The notes under the pieces are model-generated. The model searched no databases, had not been told where the DNA came from, and worked only from the letters and a program-made list of their open reading frames with translations. Below, in pieces: positions 16,295-24,425 of a stretch of 35,962 nucleotides of DNA; within the stretch, counting starts at the first letter, position 1, and every line of letters begins with the position of its first letter. This DNA is from Bacillota bacterium. Its GTDB lineage: Bacteria > Bacillota > Dethiobacteria > Dethiobacterales > Dethiobacteraceae. The stretch covers positions 1 through 35,962 of the forward strand of contig JAAZIQ010000017.1 in NCBI GenBank assembly GCA_012800795.1. The letters are read 5' to 3'. The position numbers and the translations under genes are program-made.

Positions 16295-17278
16295 ATGAGA
16301 ATTAAAGAACTTCTGCACATACAGAAGAAACCGGAAGCTAAATCACAAAATGTCGATATTCGTGAAGCTTTTTGTTTATGGGATATATTAAATTCAAAAT
16401 ACACGACCATGGAAAAACTAGTAATCTATAATGCCCTTGCCCATGATGCTGATTTAAAACTTATGCTAAAAAAAATGGAGAGTGATCTGGAAAAAAGCAT
16501 TGGAATTTTACACCGGCAGCTGAAAAAATATAATATTATCTCTCCTAATAAAAACAGAGTTGCTGCTCCTAGTCCCGCCAGTTCTGAATTGATGAATGAT
16601 GAATTTATTGCCATGGGTATGCTGCTGTACCTACAGGAGCATATAGAAAATCTGGTTATTTCACTTTACAGTATTGTGACAAATGATGAAGTACGCGAAG
16701 TGATCTCGGATATGTTATTGCGGACCGTTAAAAATGCGGATGATTTTATGAAATATGTTGCATTGCGTGGTTGGGCGGGTACACCGCCGGCTTACCGGAA
16801 CCTTCCTGCCAATACAAAGGAAAAAATAAACTGCGGAGAAGCGGGCTGCCTTTGGGATATGCTGACATATCGTTATGACACATTGCACTTTACTGAAGTA
16901 ATGACCAGTGTCATTCATGACACTGAACTTAAAGCAATTTTAGCCGCCGGGATTCAAATGCTTAAAAAGCAAATTGAACAAATTGAAAAAGAGCTTATTC
17001 ATTTTGGCATACCTTTACCTAAACGCCCTGCCGATATTACCATTGCTCTTGATAACAAGGACTTATGGGAAGACTCTCATATTTACAGAATGGTGCTTAG
17101 GGGCATGCAGGGGGCAGGAACATTGCATGTCAGATCTTTTAAAAATATGTTCAGCAATCACCGTCTGCGCGGCTTTATTGTTTCTTTATTGAAGCAAGAA
17201 ATAGAAAAAATAGATGATTTTATCCGCTACGGAAAGCTTAAAGGTTGGCTGCATCCCGTTCCCAAGTATGGTTCCTAA
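16295..17278 (+). CDS. DUF3231-like protein with two helical repeats
   Basis: The 327-residue protein contains two similar halves. Each opens with a Leu-Trp-Asp motif (EAFCLWDILNSKYTTME at about 25 and EAGCLWDMLTYRYDTLH at about 185) and ends with a D-D-F (M/I) segment followed by KLKGW or ALRGW (NADDFMKYVALRGW, KIDDFIRYGKLKGW). This is the layout of DUF3231 proteins, helical ferritin-like Bacilli/Clostridia proteins sometimes linked with spores. Function is unknown. The start at 16295 is preferred because AAGGAGA lies 6 bases before it; the ATG at 16289 touches that site. It is a single gene. Confidence 0.8.
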   Translation: MRIKELLHIQKKPEAKSQNVDIREAFCLWDILNSKYTTMEKLVIYNALAHDADLKLMLKKMESDLEKSIGILHRQLKKYNIISPNKNRVAAPSPASSELMNDEFIAMGMLLYLQEHIENLVISLYSIVTNDEVREVISDMLLRTVKNADDFMKYVALRGWAGTPPAYRNLPANTKEKINCGEAGCLWDMLTYRYDTLHFTEVMTSVIHDTELKAILAAGIQMLKKQIEQIEKELIHFGIPLPKRPADITIALDNKDLWEDSHIYRMVLRGMQGAGTLHVRSFKNMFSNHRLRGFIVSLLKQEIEKIDDFIRYGKLKGWLHPVPKYGS

Positions 17279-17307
17279 AAATCCGGCTGTTTTACGAAAA
17301 ATAATAC

Positions 17308-17336
17308 TTTACAACTAGGATTTCTTATGCTAGAAT
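17308..17336 (+). promoter_or_regulatory. Promoter of the T-box aroF-pheA operon
   Basis: TTTACA (17308-17313), a 17-base spacer and TAGAAT (17331-17336) form a good sigma-A promoter, placing the start of transcription at about 17343, just before the T-box leader. Confidence 0.65.
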
Positions 17337-17342
17337 AAGCCT

Positions 17343-17630
17343 TAAAATCTTAAAAAGATAAATGGCAGTGAAGGAGAAAAGTAGGGTAGATACGGCCTTT
17401 CAGGGAGGAGCCATCACCGACTGCAAATGGCTCTAGGTAGCGGTTTACCTGAAGTTCCCTCCGGAGCCGCAGGCTGAACTATAGTAGGCTGTGCCGGATT
17501 CCCCGCCCGTTAGTACCGGGGCAAATATCGGAGCAATCCCGTATTTGTAGAAAGTGGGTGCAGTCTGCACCAAATTGGGTGGTACCGCGGTTTAATATCC
17601 GTCCCTTTTTAGGGACGGATTTTTTATTAA
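17343..17630 (+). promoter_or_regulatory. T-box leader, probably tyrosine-responsive
   Basis: The T-box sequence TTGGGTGGTACCGCGG (17575-17590) is unmistakable, with a stem I region before it (AAAAGTAGGG, TTTCAGGGAGGAG) and the terminator ATCCGTCCC / GGGACGGAT plus T run (17596-17626). At 17476-17486 GAAC-TAT-AGTAG has the form of a specifier loop, so the likely codon is TAT (Tyr). Uncharged tRNA would stabilise the antiterminator and turn on aroF and pheA. The codon call depends on the alignment of stem I and is less certain than the T-box itself. Confidence 0.93.
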
Positions 17631-17656
17631 ATAAAGAAACAACAGGAGGGAAAGAG

Positions 17657-18688
17657 ATGATTGTGGTGATGGATCTGCATGTGGGGGAAAAAGAACTGCA
17701 GGCGGTGGAGAATGTCCTGCAGCAGCACGGTTACCGCTGCCACTTAATTCGTGGCGAAGAGCGGCTTGTTATCGGTGCAGTGGGATCAGCTATGGGGGAA
17801 ATTCCTCCTGTTTTGGAAACAATGCCGGGTGTGGAAAAAGTCCTGCGGGTGATGCAGCCTTATAAGCTGGTCAGCCGGGAAATGAAGCCGGAGGATACAG
17901 TGATTAGGACGGGATCGGTGTGTCTGGGCGGTGGTTATGTTTCTGTTTTGGCAGGGCCATGTGCCGTGGAAAGCATGGAGCAGTTGAGCACTGCAGCTCG
18001 CGAAGTAAAAAAATATGGGGCGGCAGCCCTGCGTGGAGGTGCATTTAAACCCAGGACTTCACCCTATGCTTTCCAAGGCTTGATGGAAAAAGGGCTGGCT
18101 TTTTTGCGCCAGGCCCGGGAGGAAACCGGCCTTCCCATTGTTACGGAAGTATTGAATCCGGCGGATGTGGAGCAGGTGGCTGAAACGGCTGATATTATTC
18201 AGATCGGGGCTAGGAACATGCAGAATTTCCCCCTGCTCAAAGAAGTTGGGCAGCTGCGCCTGCCTGTACTGCTGAAGCGGGGTATAGCAGCAACGGTGGA
18301 AGAGTGGTTGATGGCGGCTGAATATATTATGTCTGAGGGGAATTATCAGGTTATTCTTTGTGAGCGGGGCATCAGAACTTTTGAGACTTCCACCCGCAAC
18401 ACACTGGATATAAGTGCCATTGCCTTGGCAAAGCGCCTTTCCCATCTGCCGGTAATTGCAGATCCAAGTCATGCCGGCGGCAGCTGGCGCCTGGTACAGC
18501 CTTTAGCGTTGGCATCTTTGGCTGCCGGGGCAGACGGACTGCTCATTGAAGTCCATCCTGATCCCTGCACTGCTTTATGCGACGGTCCCCAGTCCCTCAC
18601 GCCGCAGCGTTTTGGCGAACTGATGGCTGCCGTAGAGGAACTTGTGATACTAATGGGAAAAAAGCTGGTCCCTGGAGTGAAACAATAA
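17657..18688 (+). CDS. aroF: 3-deoxy-7-phosphoheptulonate synthase (DAHP synthase, type I-beta)
   Basis: The 343-residue enzyme joins phosphoenolpyruvate and erythrose 4-phosphate in the first step of aromatic amino acid synthesis. Residues 1-80 form a ferredoxin-like regulatory domain (MIVVMDLHVGEKELQAVENVL), as in the Thermotoga-type enzyme. The catalytic barrel has VLAGPCAVES, GGAFKPRTSPYAFQG, IQIGARNMQNF, LLKRG and PVIADPSHAGG, with the metal-binding Cys, His and Glu in place. The start at 17657 follows CAGGAGGGAAAGAG; an upstream open frame overlaps the T-box and is rejected. The gene overlaps pheA by one base and is controlled by the T-box. Confidence 0.95.
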   Translation: MIVVMDLHVGEKELQAVENVLQQHGYRCHLIRGEERLVIGAVGSAMGEIPPVLETMPGVEKVLRVMQPYKLVSREMKPEDTVIRTGSVCLGGGYVSVLAGPCAVESMEQLSTAAREVKKYGAAALRGGAFKPRTSPYAFQGLMEKGLAFLRQAREETGLPIVTEVLNPADVEQVAETADIIQIGARNMQNFPLLKEVGQLRLPVLLKRGIAATVEEWLMAAEYIMSEGNYQVILCERGIRTFETSTRNTLDISAIALAKRLSHLPVIADPSHAGGSWRLVQPLALASLAAGADGLLIEVHPDPCTALCDGPQSLTPQRFGELMAAVEELVILMGKKLVPGVKQ

Positions 18689-19515
18689 TGAAAAGGACAG
18701 CTTATCTGGGGCCGCAAGGAACTTTTTCCGAAGAAGCAGCCGCCATTTTTGCCCGTTTTAGTAATGCCTTTAGCCTACGGCCTTATGCCACCATTTCCTG
18801 CTGCGCCCGTGCCGTGGATAAAAGTGAGGCAGAATTTGCAGTTGTGCCGCTGGAAAACTCGCTGGAAGGATCTGTAGCCGAAACACTTGATATTCTTACC
18901 GGCAGTGCGGAACTAAAAATTCAGGCCCAATTAGATATACCCATTGAACTATGCTTGCTGTCGACCGAAACAGAACCGGGTGAAATCCAAGAGATCTATT
19001 CTCATCCCCACGCCTTGGGCCAGTGCCGAAATTACTTGCAGCAGTTTTTCCCCGGGATCAAAACAGTACCGGTTTTAAGTACGGCAGAAGCTGCAGCTAT
19101 AACAGCAGAGCAGGGAAAGGGTACCGCCGCCATTGCCGGCCGAAAAGCTGCGGAGAAATATGGCCTGACCGTTGTGGCTGCCGGAATTGAGGATAATACT
19201 TCTGTCACCCGTTTTATTGCGCTGGGGCGGGAAGGAAGCAACCTGCCCCAGCCAGAAAAAACATCAATTCTTTTCTCCGTTAAAAATACGGCAGGCAGTC
19301 TTTATGCGGTGCTGCGTGCTTTTGCCGAGCATAAAGTAAATATGACTAGAATTGAATCCCGACCGGCAAGAAGCCGCTTGGGTGAATATATTTTCTTTGT
19401 TGATCTTGACGGCACACCGCAGGACGCAGCGGTGAAAGCAGCCATTCGCGAGGCGGCCAGAGAAGCTGTAATACTTAAATTGTTGGGTTTTTATCCCGTG
19501 CTCCGGTATAAATAA
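18688..19515 (+). CDS. pheA: Prephenate dehydratase
   Basis: The 275-residue protein converts prephenate to phenylpyruvate. The catalytic domain starts with AYLGPQGTFSEEAA and carries the NTSVTRFIALG motif, whose Thr is catalytic. The C-terminal ACT domain (SILFSVKNTAGSLYAVLRAF, then the ESRP motif) allows feedback by phenylalanine. It is a free-standing dehydratase with no chorismate mutase fused. The ATG overlaps the aroF stop by one base (TAATG), showing that the two share one message under the T-box. Confidence 0.95.
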   Translation: MKRTAYLGPQGTFSEEAAAIFARFSNAFSLRPYATISCCARAVDKSEAEFAVVPLENSLEGSVAETLDILTGSAELKIQAQLDIPIELCLLSTETEPGEIQEIYSHPHALGQCRNYLQQFFPGIKTVPVLSTAEAAAITAEQGKGTAAIAGRKAAEKYGLTVVAAGIEDNTSVTRFIALGREGSNLPQPEKTSILFSVKNTAGSLYAVLRAFAEHKVNMTRIESRPARSRLGEYIFFVDLDGTPQDAAVKAAIREAAREAVILKLLGFYPVLRYK

Positions 19516-19593
19516 ACATAAATTGTTTGTTATCTTATGGAACTTAAAGCATCAACCTGCGTCTAAAGGGCAAAAGGTAAAAGGAGGCATGAC

Positions 19594-20913
19594 ATGAGAA
19601 AACCGCTAACTTTACTGCTTGTCCTTATTCTCCTTCTTCTGACAGCTGAGCCCGGTTTTGCCGCAGAATATTATCAGACAGCCGTAGAATATTTGGCAAA
19701 AAAATATGAAGTACCCACAGACCGTGTCCAAGTCCATGAAGGAGATAAAATTACTCTGGAATATTTGCAGGAATCATTTTGGTGTGCTAAATATGAAATT
19801 TTATCGGACGGCCAGACTCCGGTAGCTTCACCGCAGTCACCCGGTACAATAGAACCCGTACCGCCGCAGGTTATGCCCTTGCCTGAACCGATCCTAGAGG
19901 AAGAACCTCCTGAGGCTAAGCATGAAATTGATCCGGACAGTTCTGTCAGCAGTTTACCCCGTTATGACACAGGTGGCTCCGCTTCATCCAATACCGGCAT
20001 TATCTATATTCGGGAAAAAACAGCTGAGATCTTGGATGATGCCGGCATGGAAGCTTATTTTCTCCGCGAGCGGGAATTGGCCGCCACCGCTTGGGAAAAG
20101 TTGCGGCAGGAAGCGGGTAAAGTGGAAGTAAATTTTTATAAACGCCTGCAAGAAGCAGACGCGCAAACTAAATTTAGTGTTCGTATTGTTCCCACTTTTA
20201 CCGAAACAGCTGAATTAACACAGCGTTTTAAGGAGCTAAAGTCCAGATACCCAGAATACAGTAGAGGCATCTCTTCCTTAAAGGAGCTGTTTGGCTCCAC
20301 GGCTTATGGGGTCACCGGACTTGAAGCCGTAGCGGATGTAGCCATTTTACCCTCCGCAGCAGCCGCTGACACTCCCCTTGTCCAAGGCGAAGCGGAAGGT
20401 GCCGGCAGTATGCCGGCTTACGGCGGCGACTCTGCAGGAGAGCCGGTACGCGACCTGCCGGTAATAGAAGAGGATTATGAAGCCTACTATAAGGAACTGG
20501 AAGCAATCCGCCTAACCGGCTTAGAAGCATCGGCCCGTATTATCACAGACAAGCTATCCGCTCTGGGCATCAGCCATACATACGAAAACGGTGTGGTAGC
20601 GGCAGAATTGACAAAAGCCCAGATCAATGAATTAGTAGATTTGGATGCTGTTCAGCTTATTAGCGATGATCAGTACTATGCCATGGAAACGGGAAGGTCA
20701 TTGGGCAACGCAGTTACACAAACGGCAGACGATTTAGAAGGAGCCGCTTCCGCTGCTCTACCCATCAGTAAAAAAAATATATATCACCCTATTTACTGCT
20801 TTTTGCCATCCCACTTTTTGCAGGCATTTACTGGTTGCGCCGTCTTTTCTTCACAAGTTAAAAGAACCCTAAAGATAAAAAAGCACAGTGCACATATTGC
20901 TCTGTGCTTTTAA
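19594..20913 (+). CDS. Secreted protein of unknown function, tail frameshifted at an A8 tract
   Basis: A clear signal peptide (MRKPLTLLLVLILLLLTAEP, cleavage near GFAA-E) leads into an exported protein with a Pro/Glu-rich linker (about 75-110) and a C-terminal region rich in short helices (ITDKLSALGISHTYENGVV, then AELTKAQINELVDLDAVQLI), which vaguely recalls I9-type inhibitor domains. I do not recognise the family. As read, it ends in an unlikely tail that runs into the terminator. In the -1 frame after A8 (20770-20777) it would end YISPYLLLFAIPLFAGIYW plus a short basic tail at 20861, a normal membrane anchor. AAAGGAGGCATGAC precedes the ATG. Confidence 0.75.
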   Translation: MRKPLTLLLVLILLLLTAEPGFAAEYYQTAVEYLAKKYEVPTDRVQVHEGDKITLEYLQESFWCAKYEILSDGQTPVASPQSPGTIEPVPPQVMPLPEPILEEEPPEAKHEIDPDSSVSSLPRYDTGGSASSNTGIIYIREKTAEILDDAGMEAYFLRERELAATAWEKLRQEAGKVEVNFYKRLQEADAQTKFSVRIVPTFTETAELTQRFKELKSRYPEYSRGISSLKELFGSTAYGVTGLEAVADVAILPSAAAADTPLVQGEAEGAGSMPAYGGDSAGEPVRDLPVIEEDYEAYYKELEAIRLTGLEASARIITDKLSALGISHTYENGVVAAELTKAQINELVDLDAVQLISDDQYYAMETGRSLGNAVTQTADDLEGAASAALPISKKNIYHPIYCFLPSHFLQAFTGCAVFSSQVKRTLKIKKHSAHIALCF

Positions 20914-20920
20914 TTTTATT
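20877..20920 (+). terminator. Terminator after the secreted-protein gene
   Basis: AAAAGCACAG (20879-20888) pairs with CTGTGCTTTT (20902-20911), followed by a T-rich tail. It lies inside the unshifted reading frame but just after the -1 frame stop at 20861, which supports the latter as the original gene end. Confidence 0.85.
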
Positions 20921-20934
20921 TTAAAAGCTGCATT

Positions 20935-20977
20935 CAAAAGCAAAATGCCACCCTGCCTAATTAACAAGGTAGCATTT
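20935..20977 (-). terminator. Terminator of the azoreductase gene
   Basis: On the minus strand AAATGCTACC (20977-20968) pairs with GGTGGCATTT (20952-20943; one wobble), followed by a T-rich tail (TTGCTTTTG). It lies 28 bases downstream of the azoreductase stop. Confidence 0.7.
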
Positions 20978-21004
20978 GAATTGGGAGATGCTAACTTAGA
21001 CATT

Positions 21005-21610
21005 CTAGAAAGTGGCAGCAAATTGGTTTGCTTTGGCGATAGTTTGAGCGACAACAGCATCCACATCTGTGGCACTCCGGTCCATATCATCGGCTGAAAA
21101 TGTGGTAAAATCTGTAATGCCCATAAAACCAAAGATGGTGCGCAGATATCTTTCTCCCATTTCATATTCATTAAAAGGAGGCGTTGTGTAGTTTCCGCCA
21201 CGAGTGACAAAGTACACAGCTTTTTTATTTTCCAGCAGGCCTACCGCGCCTTGAGAGGTATACCTAAAAGTTACACCTACAACAGTAACATAGTCGATGT
21301 AAGCCTTTAAAATGGCCGGAAAACTTAAATTCCAAAAAGGCGCGGCAATAATATATTTGTCGGCATCACGGAATTGATAGGCATACCTTAGCACAGGGTC
21401 GTCTTGACTATTTGGTGCCGGTGGTTCCAAATGTGATAATACCTGTTTTTCCTGCAGGAAACCAATCTTCTCTTTGTAGAGATCTAGAGTGATGATTTCA
21501 TCTTCCGGATGTAGTTCTTGATATTTTTCCACAAATGCATTGGCAATCCTCATTGTTCTCGACAGATGATCAGGTTTTGCATTGGCCTTAATATACAATA
21601 CTGTTGCCAC
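21005..21610 (-). CDS. azoR: FMN-dependent NADH-azoreductase
   Basis: The 201-residue flavodoxin-like protein reduces azo compounds and quinones with NADH and FMN. Motifs are TVLYIKANAKPDHLSRTMRI at the N-terminus (phosphate-binding loop), APFWNLSFPAILKAYIDYV and TRGGNY, all typical of AzoR. The start is GTG at 21610, behind GGGAGTGTGATGAA; upstream codons give an extra 27 residues unlike the family. It lies next to, and in the same direction as, the CCA-adding enzyme but with a gap of about 170 bases, so it probably has its own promoter. It likely serves quinone detoxification in an anaerobe. Confidence 0.9.
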   Translation of the reverse strand: MATVLYIKANAKPDHLSRTMRIANAFVEKYQELHPEDEIITLDLYKEKIGFLQEKQVLSHLEPPAPNSQDDPVLRYAYQFRDADKYIIAAPFWNLSFPAILKAYIDYVTVVGVTFRYTSQGAVGLLENKKAVYFVTRGGNYTTPPFNEYEMGERYLRTIFGFMGITDFTTFSADDMDRSATDVDAVVAQTIAKANQFAATF

Positions 21611-21780
21611 TTCATCACACTCCCGAGCTTTTGTTTTGATATTTTTAGTTTTTGCCCAAACCCAATTTCCATTCTGGCAACAGTGTAGCATAATTTTAAC
21701 TTATATCCATTAACAAATAATAAATATTACGCCGATCTGATTTGTAGGATATGGAAGGGTTTTCTTTGCGTAAAAAACTT

Positions 21781-23007
21781 CTAAACATTATGTTTCTCGG
21801 AAAGGACAATGTTAAGCAAATTTTCTTTAGTATTAAGTTCCGGCTTTGTCAGCACTTTTTCCAGTAAGTAATTAAGGATCTGTCCCATTTGTACACCGGG
21901 TTGAATACCAATTTTTATTAAGTCATAGCCATTAACAGCCAAATCCTTTATGGTAAGCGGCTGTTTTTCTTTGATGATTTTATAGACTTGCTCTTTTAAG
22001 GCATCTACAGCAGAAAAACCATGTGGAGGTTTGCAAGCCTTTATCACAGCAAGCTGTAACTCAAAAAAAGACTGTAAATTCTCCTGGCCAACTCTATTAA
22101 TAAACCTTTTTATACTGACTTCATCTGAATAATCAGGCAGCTTGAACTCTTGTAGCAGTCTATAAATCGCATCAATTGTTTTGTTGCTAAATTTCAATCT
22201 TTTAAGAGCATTACGCGCGATTTTTGCCCTTTCTTGCGGTTTGTCTATGTCAAGAAAGAGTGCAGCCAGCCTGACTGTCAAATCTTTTGGCGTAGCACCT
22301 ATTACTGCCAAGGTGTGGTCAAGATCAATGCAAGTCAGCTCTGGCAGAATAAAATCCATCAGTAAAGTAGAGTACAGCATCTGTATGCCTCGCCCGGGTT
22401 GTTCAATGAGCAATATTTTGCAGAATTCATCTCTGATTCTTTCCGTGCTAATACTTTTTAAAAGTTGATGGTTTCTGGTTATTGCAGCAAAAGTTTTTGG
22501 GGCAATTTCAAAGTCCAACTGGCAGGCTAAACGGATGGCGCGCACCATCCGTAAGGCATCTTCTTGAAAGCGTTTCTCAGGATCTCCAACGGCATTGATT
22601 ATACCTTCTTTTAGATCTTTAACACCGTTGAAATAGTCAACCAACCCCCTCTGATGATTATAAGCCATGGCGTTTATGGTAAAATCCCGCCTGCTTAAAT
22701 CTCCTTTCAGCAAAAGGATGTTATCAGATTGGCGGTAATCGCTCTGGCGAAATGTTGTAATTTCGTATTGCTTGCCGTTTATAAATACTGTAACCGTACC
22801 GTGTTTAATGCCTGTATCAATGCTTTTAGGAAATAATTGTTTAACTTGATCTGGCTGCGCATTAGTTGTAATGTCCCAGTCAACCGGCTCTTTATTTAAC
22901 AAAATATCCCGCACACAGCCGCCGACAATATATCCGGCAAAGCCATGTTCATCTAGTTTGTTCAAGATATAGGTCACATCAGCAGGGAGACTGATATTTA
23001 TCAACAT
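21781..23007 (-). CDS. cca: CCA-adding tRNA nucleotidyltransferase
   Basis: The 408-residue class II enzyme adds or repairs the 3' CCA end of tRNAs. The head domain has GYIVGGCVRDILL, the catalytic DWDITT pair of aspartates, RRDFTINAMAYN and RFQEDALRMVRAIRLA. Helical neck and body domains follow, giving the normal Firmicute length. The start at 23007 (MLINISLP) follows AAAGGAG by 6 bases; a TTG two codons upstream is less well placed. No neighbour suggests a larger operon. Confidence 0.93.
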   Translation of the reverse strand: MLINISLPADVTYILNKLDEHGFAGYIVGGCVRDILLNKEPVDWDITTNAQPDQVKQLFPKSIDTGIKHGTVTVFINGKQYEITTFRQSDYRQSDNILLLKGDLSRRDFTINAMAYNHQRGLVDYFNGVKDLKEGIINAVGDPEKRFQEDALRMVRAIRLACQLDFEIAPKTFAAITRNHQLLKSISTERIRDEFCKILLIEQPGRGIQMLYSTLLMDFILPELTCIDLDHTLAVIGATPKDLTVRLAALFLDIDKPQERAKIARNALKRLKFSNKTIDAIYRLLQEFKLPDYSDEVSIKRFINRVGQENLQSFFELQLAVIKACKPPHGFSAVDALKEQVYKIIKEKQPLTIKDLAVNGYDLIKIGIQPGVQMGQILNYLLEKVLTKPELNTKENLLNIVLSEKHNV

Positions 23008-23123
23008 TTGCAACTCCTTTGCCCTAAACTAAAGCTTTTCTGTTCATTCTTATACATAGTTTTCTTTATTCCCGCCATAATCCTGCGACAGGTAATTTTT
23101 TTAAAATTTAGTTTGCATTTTAT

Positions 23124-23151
23124 TTGCAAGGTTGAACTAATTATATATAGA
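23124..23151 (+). promoter_or_regulatory. Possible promoter of a short terminated leader
   Basis: TTGCAA (23124-23129), 16 bases and TATAGA (23146-23151) form a candidate promoter just before the hairpin at 23171. It would start a transcript near 23158. Confidence 0.35.
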
Positions 23152-23170
23152 AGCCTACACTATTTTGCCA

Positions 23171-23205
23171 GAACCTGTGTCTCGCAGCGACACAGGTTCT
23201 TTTTT
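23171..23205 (+). terminator. Strong terminator before the gene at 23267
   Basis: GAACCTGTGTC (23171-23181) pairs perfectly with GACACAGGTTC (23189-23199), followed by six T. The T run shows that it works on the plus strand, yet no plus-strand gene lies upstream as far back as the convergent genes near 20.9 kb. It may attenuate the downstream gene or end a small RNA. Confidence 0.85.
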
Positions 23206-23266
23206 AAGTCAAATTCCTCTTATCAAAATGGTGTGGCTTAGATTATTTTTCAAGGAGTGAAAACTT

Positions 23267-23623
23267 ATGGCAAAATGGATTAAAAGCATGACCCCGGAGC
23301 AAGCATGGAATGAGTTTGTAGCAGATTCGGTAGAAATGTTTCTTTCCAATTTTAGAAGTGAAGGTTACACCGACATTGAAGCTGCTTGCATCAGGTATGC
23401 AGCAGACATTCCCATTATCTACAGAAGACCATTTACGCAAAGCCAACTGGATCACATTGCAAACTTGCTCAAACAGTACATTGATGCTTACATTCACAGA
23501 AAGGGCGGCATTGATAAAATCAGGTTTTACACAGATGAAGAACTGGATTTGATGGATGCACTAGAGACGCAAGAGCTGCTGGAATGGTTTAAGGAAGTGT
23601 TAGAAAACCTTAAATGCCAATAG
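23267..23623 (+). CDS. Small soluble protein of unknown function
   Basis: The 118-residue acidic protein (MAKWIKSMTPEQAWNEFVAD at its start, LLEWFKEVLENLKCQ at its end) has no membrane segment or motif that I recognise and appears largely helical. CAAGGAGTGAAAACTT before the ATG is an excellent ribosome binding site, and codon use looks normal, so it is probably a real gene. It lies between the orphan terminator at 23171-23205 and a decayed defence-type gene; whether it belongs to the accessory region is not clear. Confidence 0.7.
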   Translation: MAKWIKSMTPEQAWNEFVADSVEMFLSNFRSEGYTDIEAACIRYAADIPIIYRRPFTQSQLDHIANLLKQYIDAYIHRKGGIDKIRFYTDEELDLMDALETQELLEWFKEVLENLKCQ

Positions 23624-23764
23624 GATCTTATGCAGGTGTACTACTGTCATGCCGTGGCAGTATCCCCTTCCCGTTAACAGAAAAGGAATTTAGTGACAAT
23701 GTATAGAACTAGAGTCAATATCTTGCACCTTATCATATTGTGTGTTTTCTGTAAGGAGGAAATT

Positions 23765-24108
23765 ATGGCTACCCTAATTCCTTTTCTCAACCCTGAAAGC
23801 ATAGAGAATACGGGAGAACGTCTCTTCTACCAAGCAGCTGCTAATTTACCTGATGAGCACACTGTACTTTATTCTTTTAAATATCTGATTCCAGAATCCC
23901 AGTATACCCGGAAACAATTCGTGAAGCCGATTTTGTCATTATCCATCCTGCGTTAGGGTATTTACTGGAGGCTGATATCGTCTTTCTGATTGGACTAAAA
24001 GAGTGGAACTACGCCTGTACACCGGCCGATATTTATGTTGGCGCCTCCAGGGCACGAAACCTACTTTATCTCTTTCACCATCAGGACTTTTCTTTAAATG
24101 AAACATGA
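23765..24108 (+). pseudogene. Remnant of a NERD-domain helicase gene
   Basis: The ATG at 23765 (behind AAGGAGGAAATT) opens a NERD nuclease-related start: TGERLFYQAAANLPDEHTVL, then a frameshift near 23915, then READFVIIHPALGYLLEA in the new frame. The NERD domain then breaks off, and within a few codons the text is that of a superfamily I helicase C-terminus: DIVFLIGLKEWN and TPADIYVGASRARNLLYLFH. A large internal deletion has therefore fused the two ends, leaving about 110 of an original several hundred codons. It is a dead gene; NERD-helicases often lie in defence islands. Confidence 0.75.
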
Positions 24109-24112
24109 TATC

Positions 24113-24210
24113 TATAAGCATTTGGCAGGGCTGATTGGAAGCTAGTGAAAGACGATCTGGATAGAATAGCAGAATAGTACTTTCTAGAAGCTGTCAAGAA
24201 GGAGGCTTAA
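24113..24210 (+). pseudogene. Short decayed coding fragment
   Basis: After a frame change the text WKLVKDDLDRIAE, then a TAG, then YFLEAVKKEA and a stop reads like the C-terminus of a helical protein. I cannot name the gene. From 24211 to 24425 the sequence is AT-rich; a frame opening at 24286 (MQFARKYIRYNLKNF) has no good ribosome binding site and I do not call it. Confidence 0.4.
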
Positions 24211-24425
24211 TTTATTAAGGTTGACTGCATAAGAGGGAAAACATCTGTAGTGTAGAACAAATAAAACAATTAAAGTTTTGAATAAATGCAATTTGCTCGG
24301 AAGTATATTAGGTATAACTTAAAAAACTTCAAGAGTAAGGAGTATCAGTATAAGTTGAGTGAAATTATAAAAGAAAAAAGAAGCTGGTCAAAACTAAATA
24401 TTCCGGATTTAATAGCAGGAAACAT

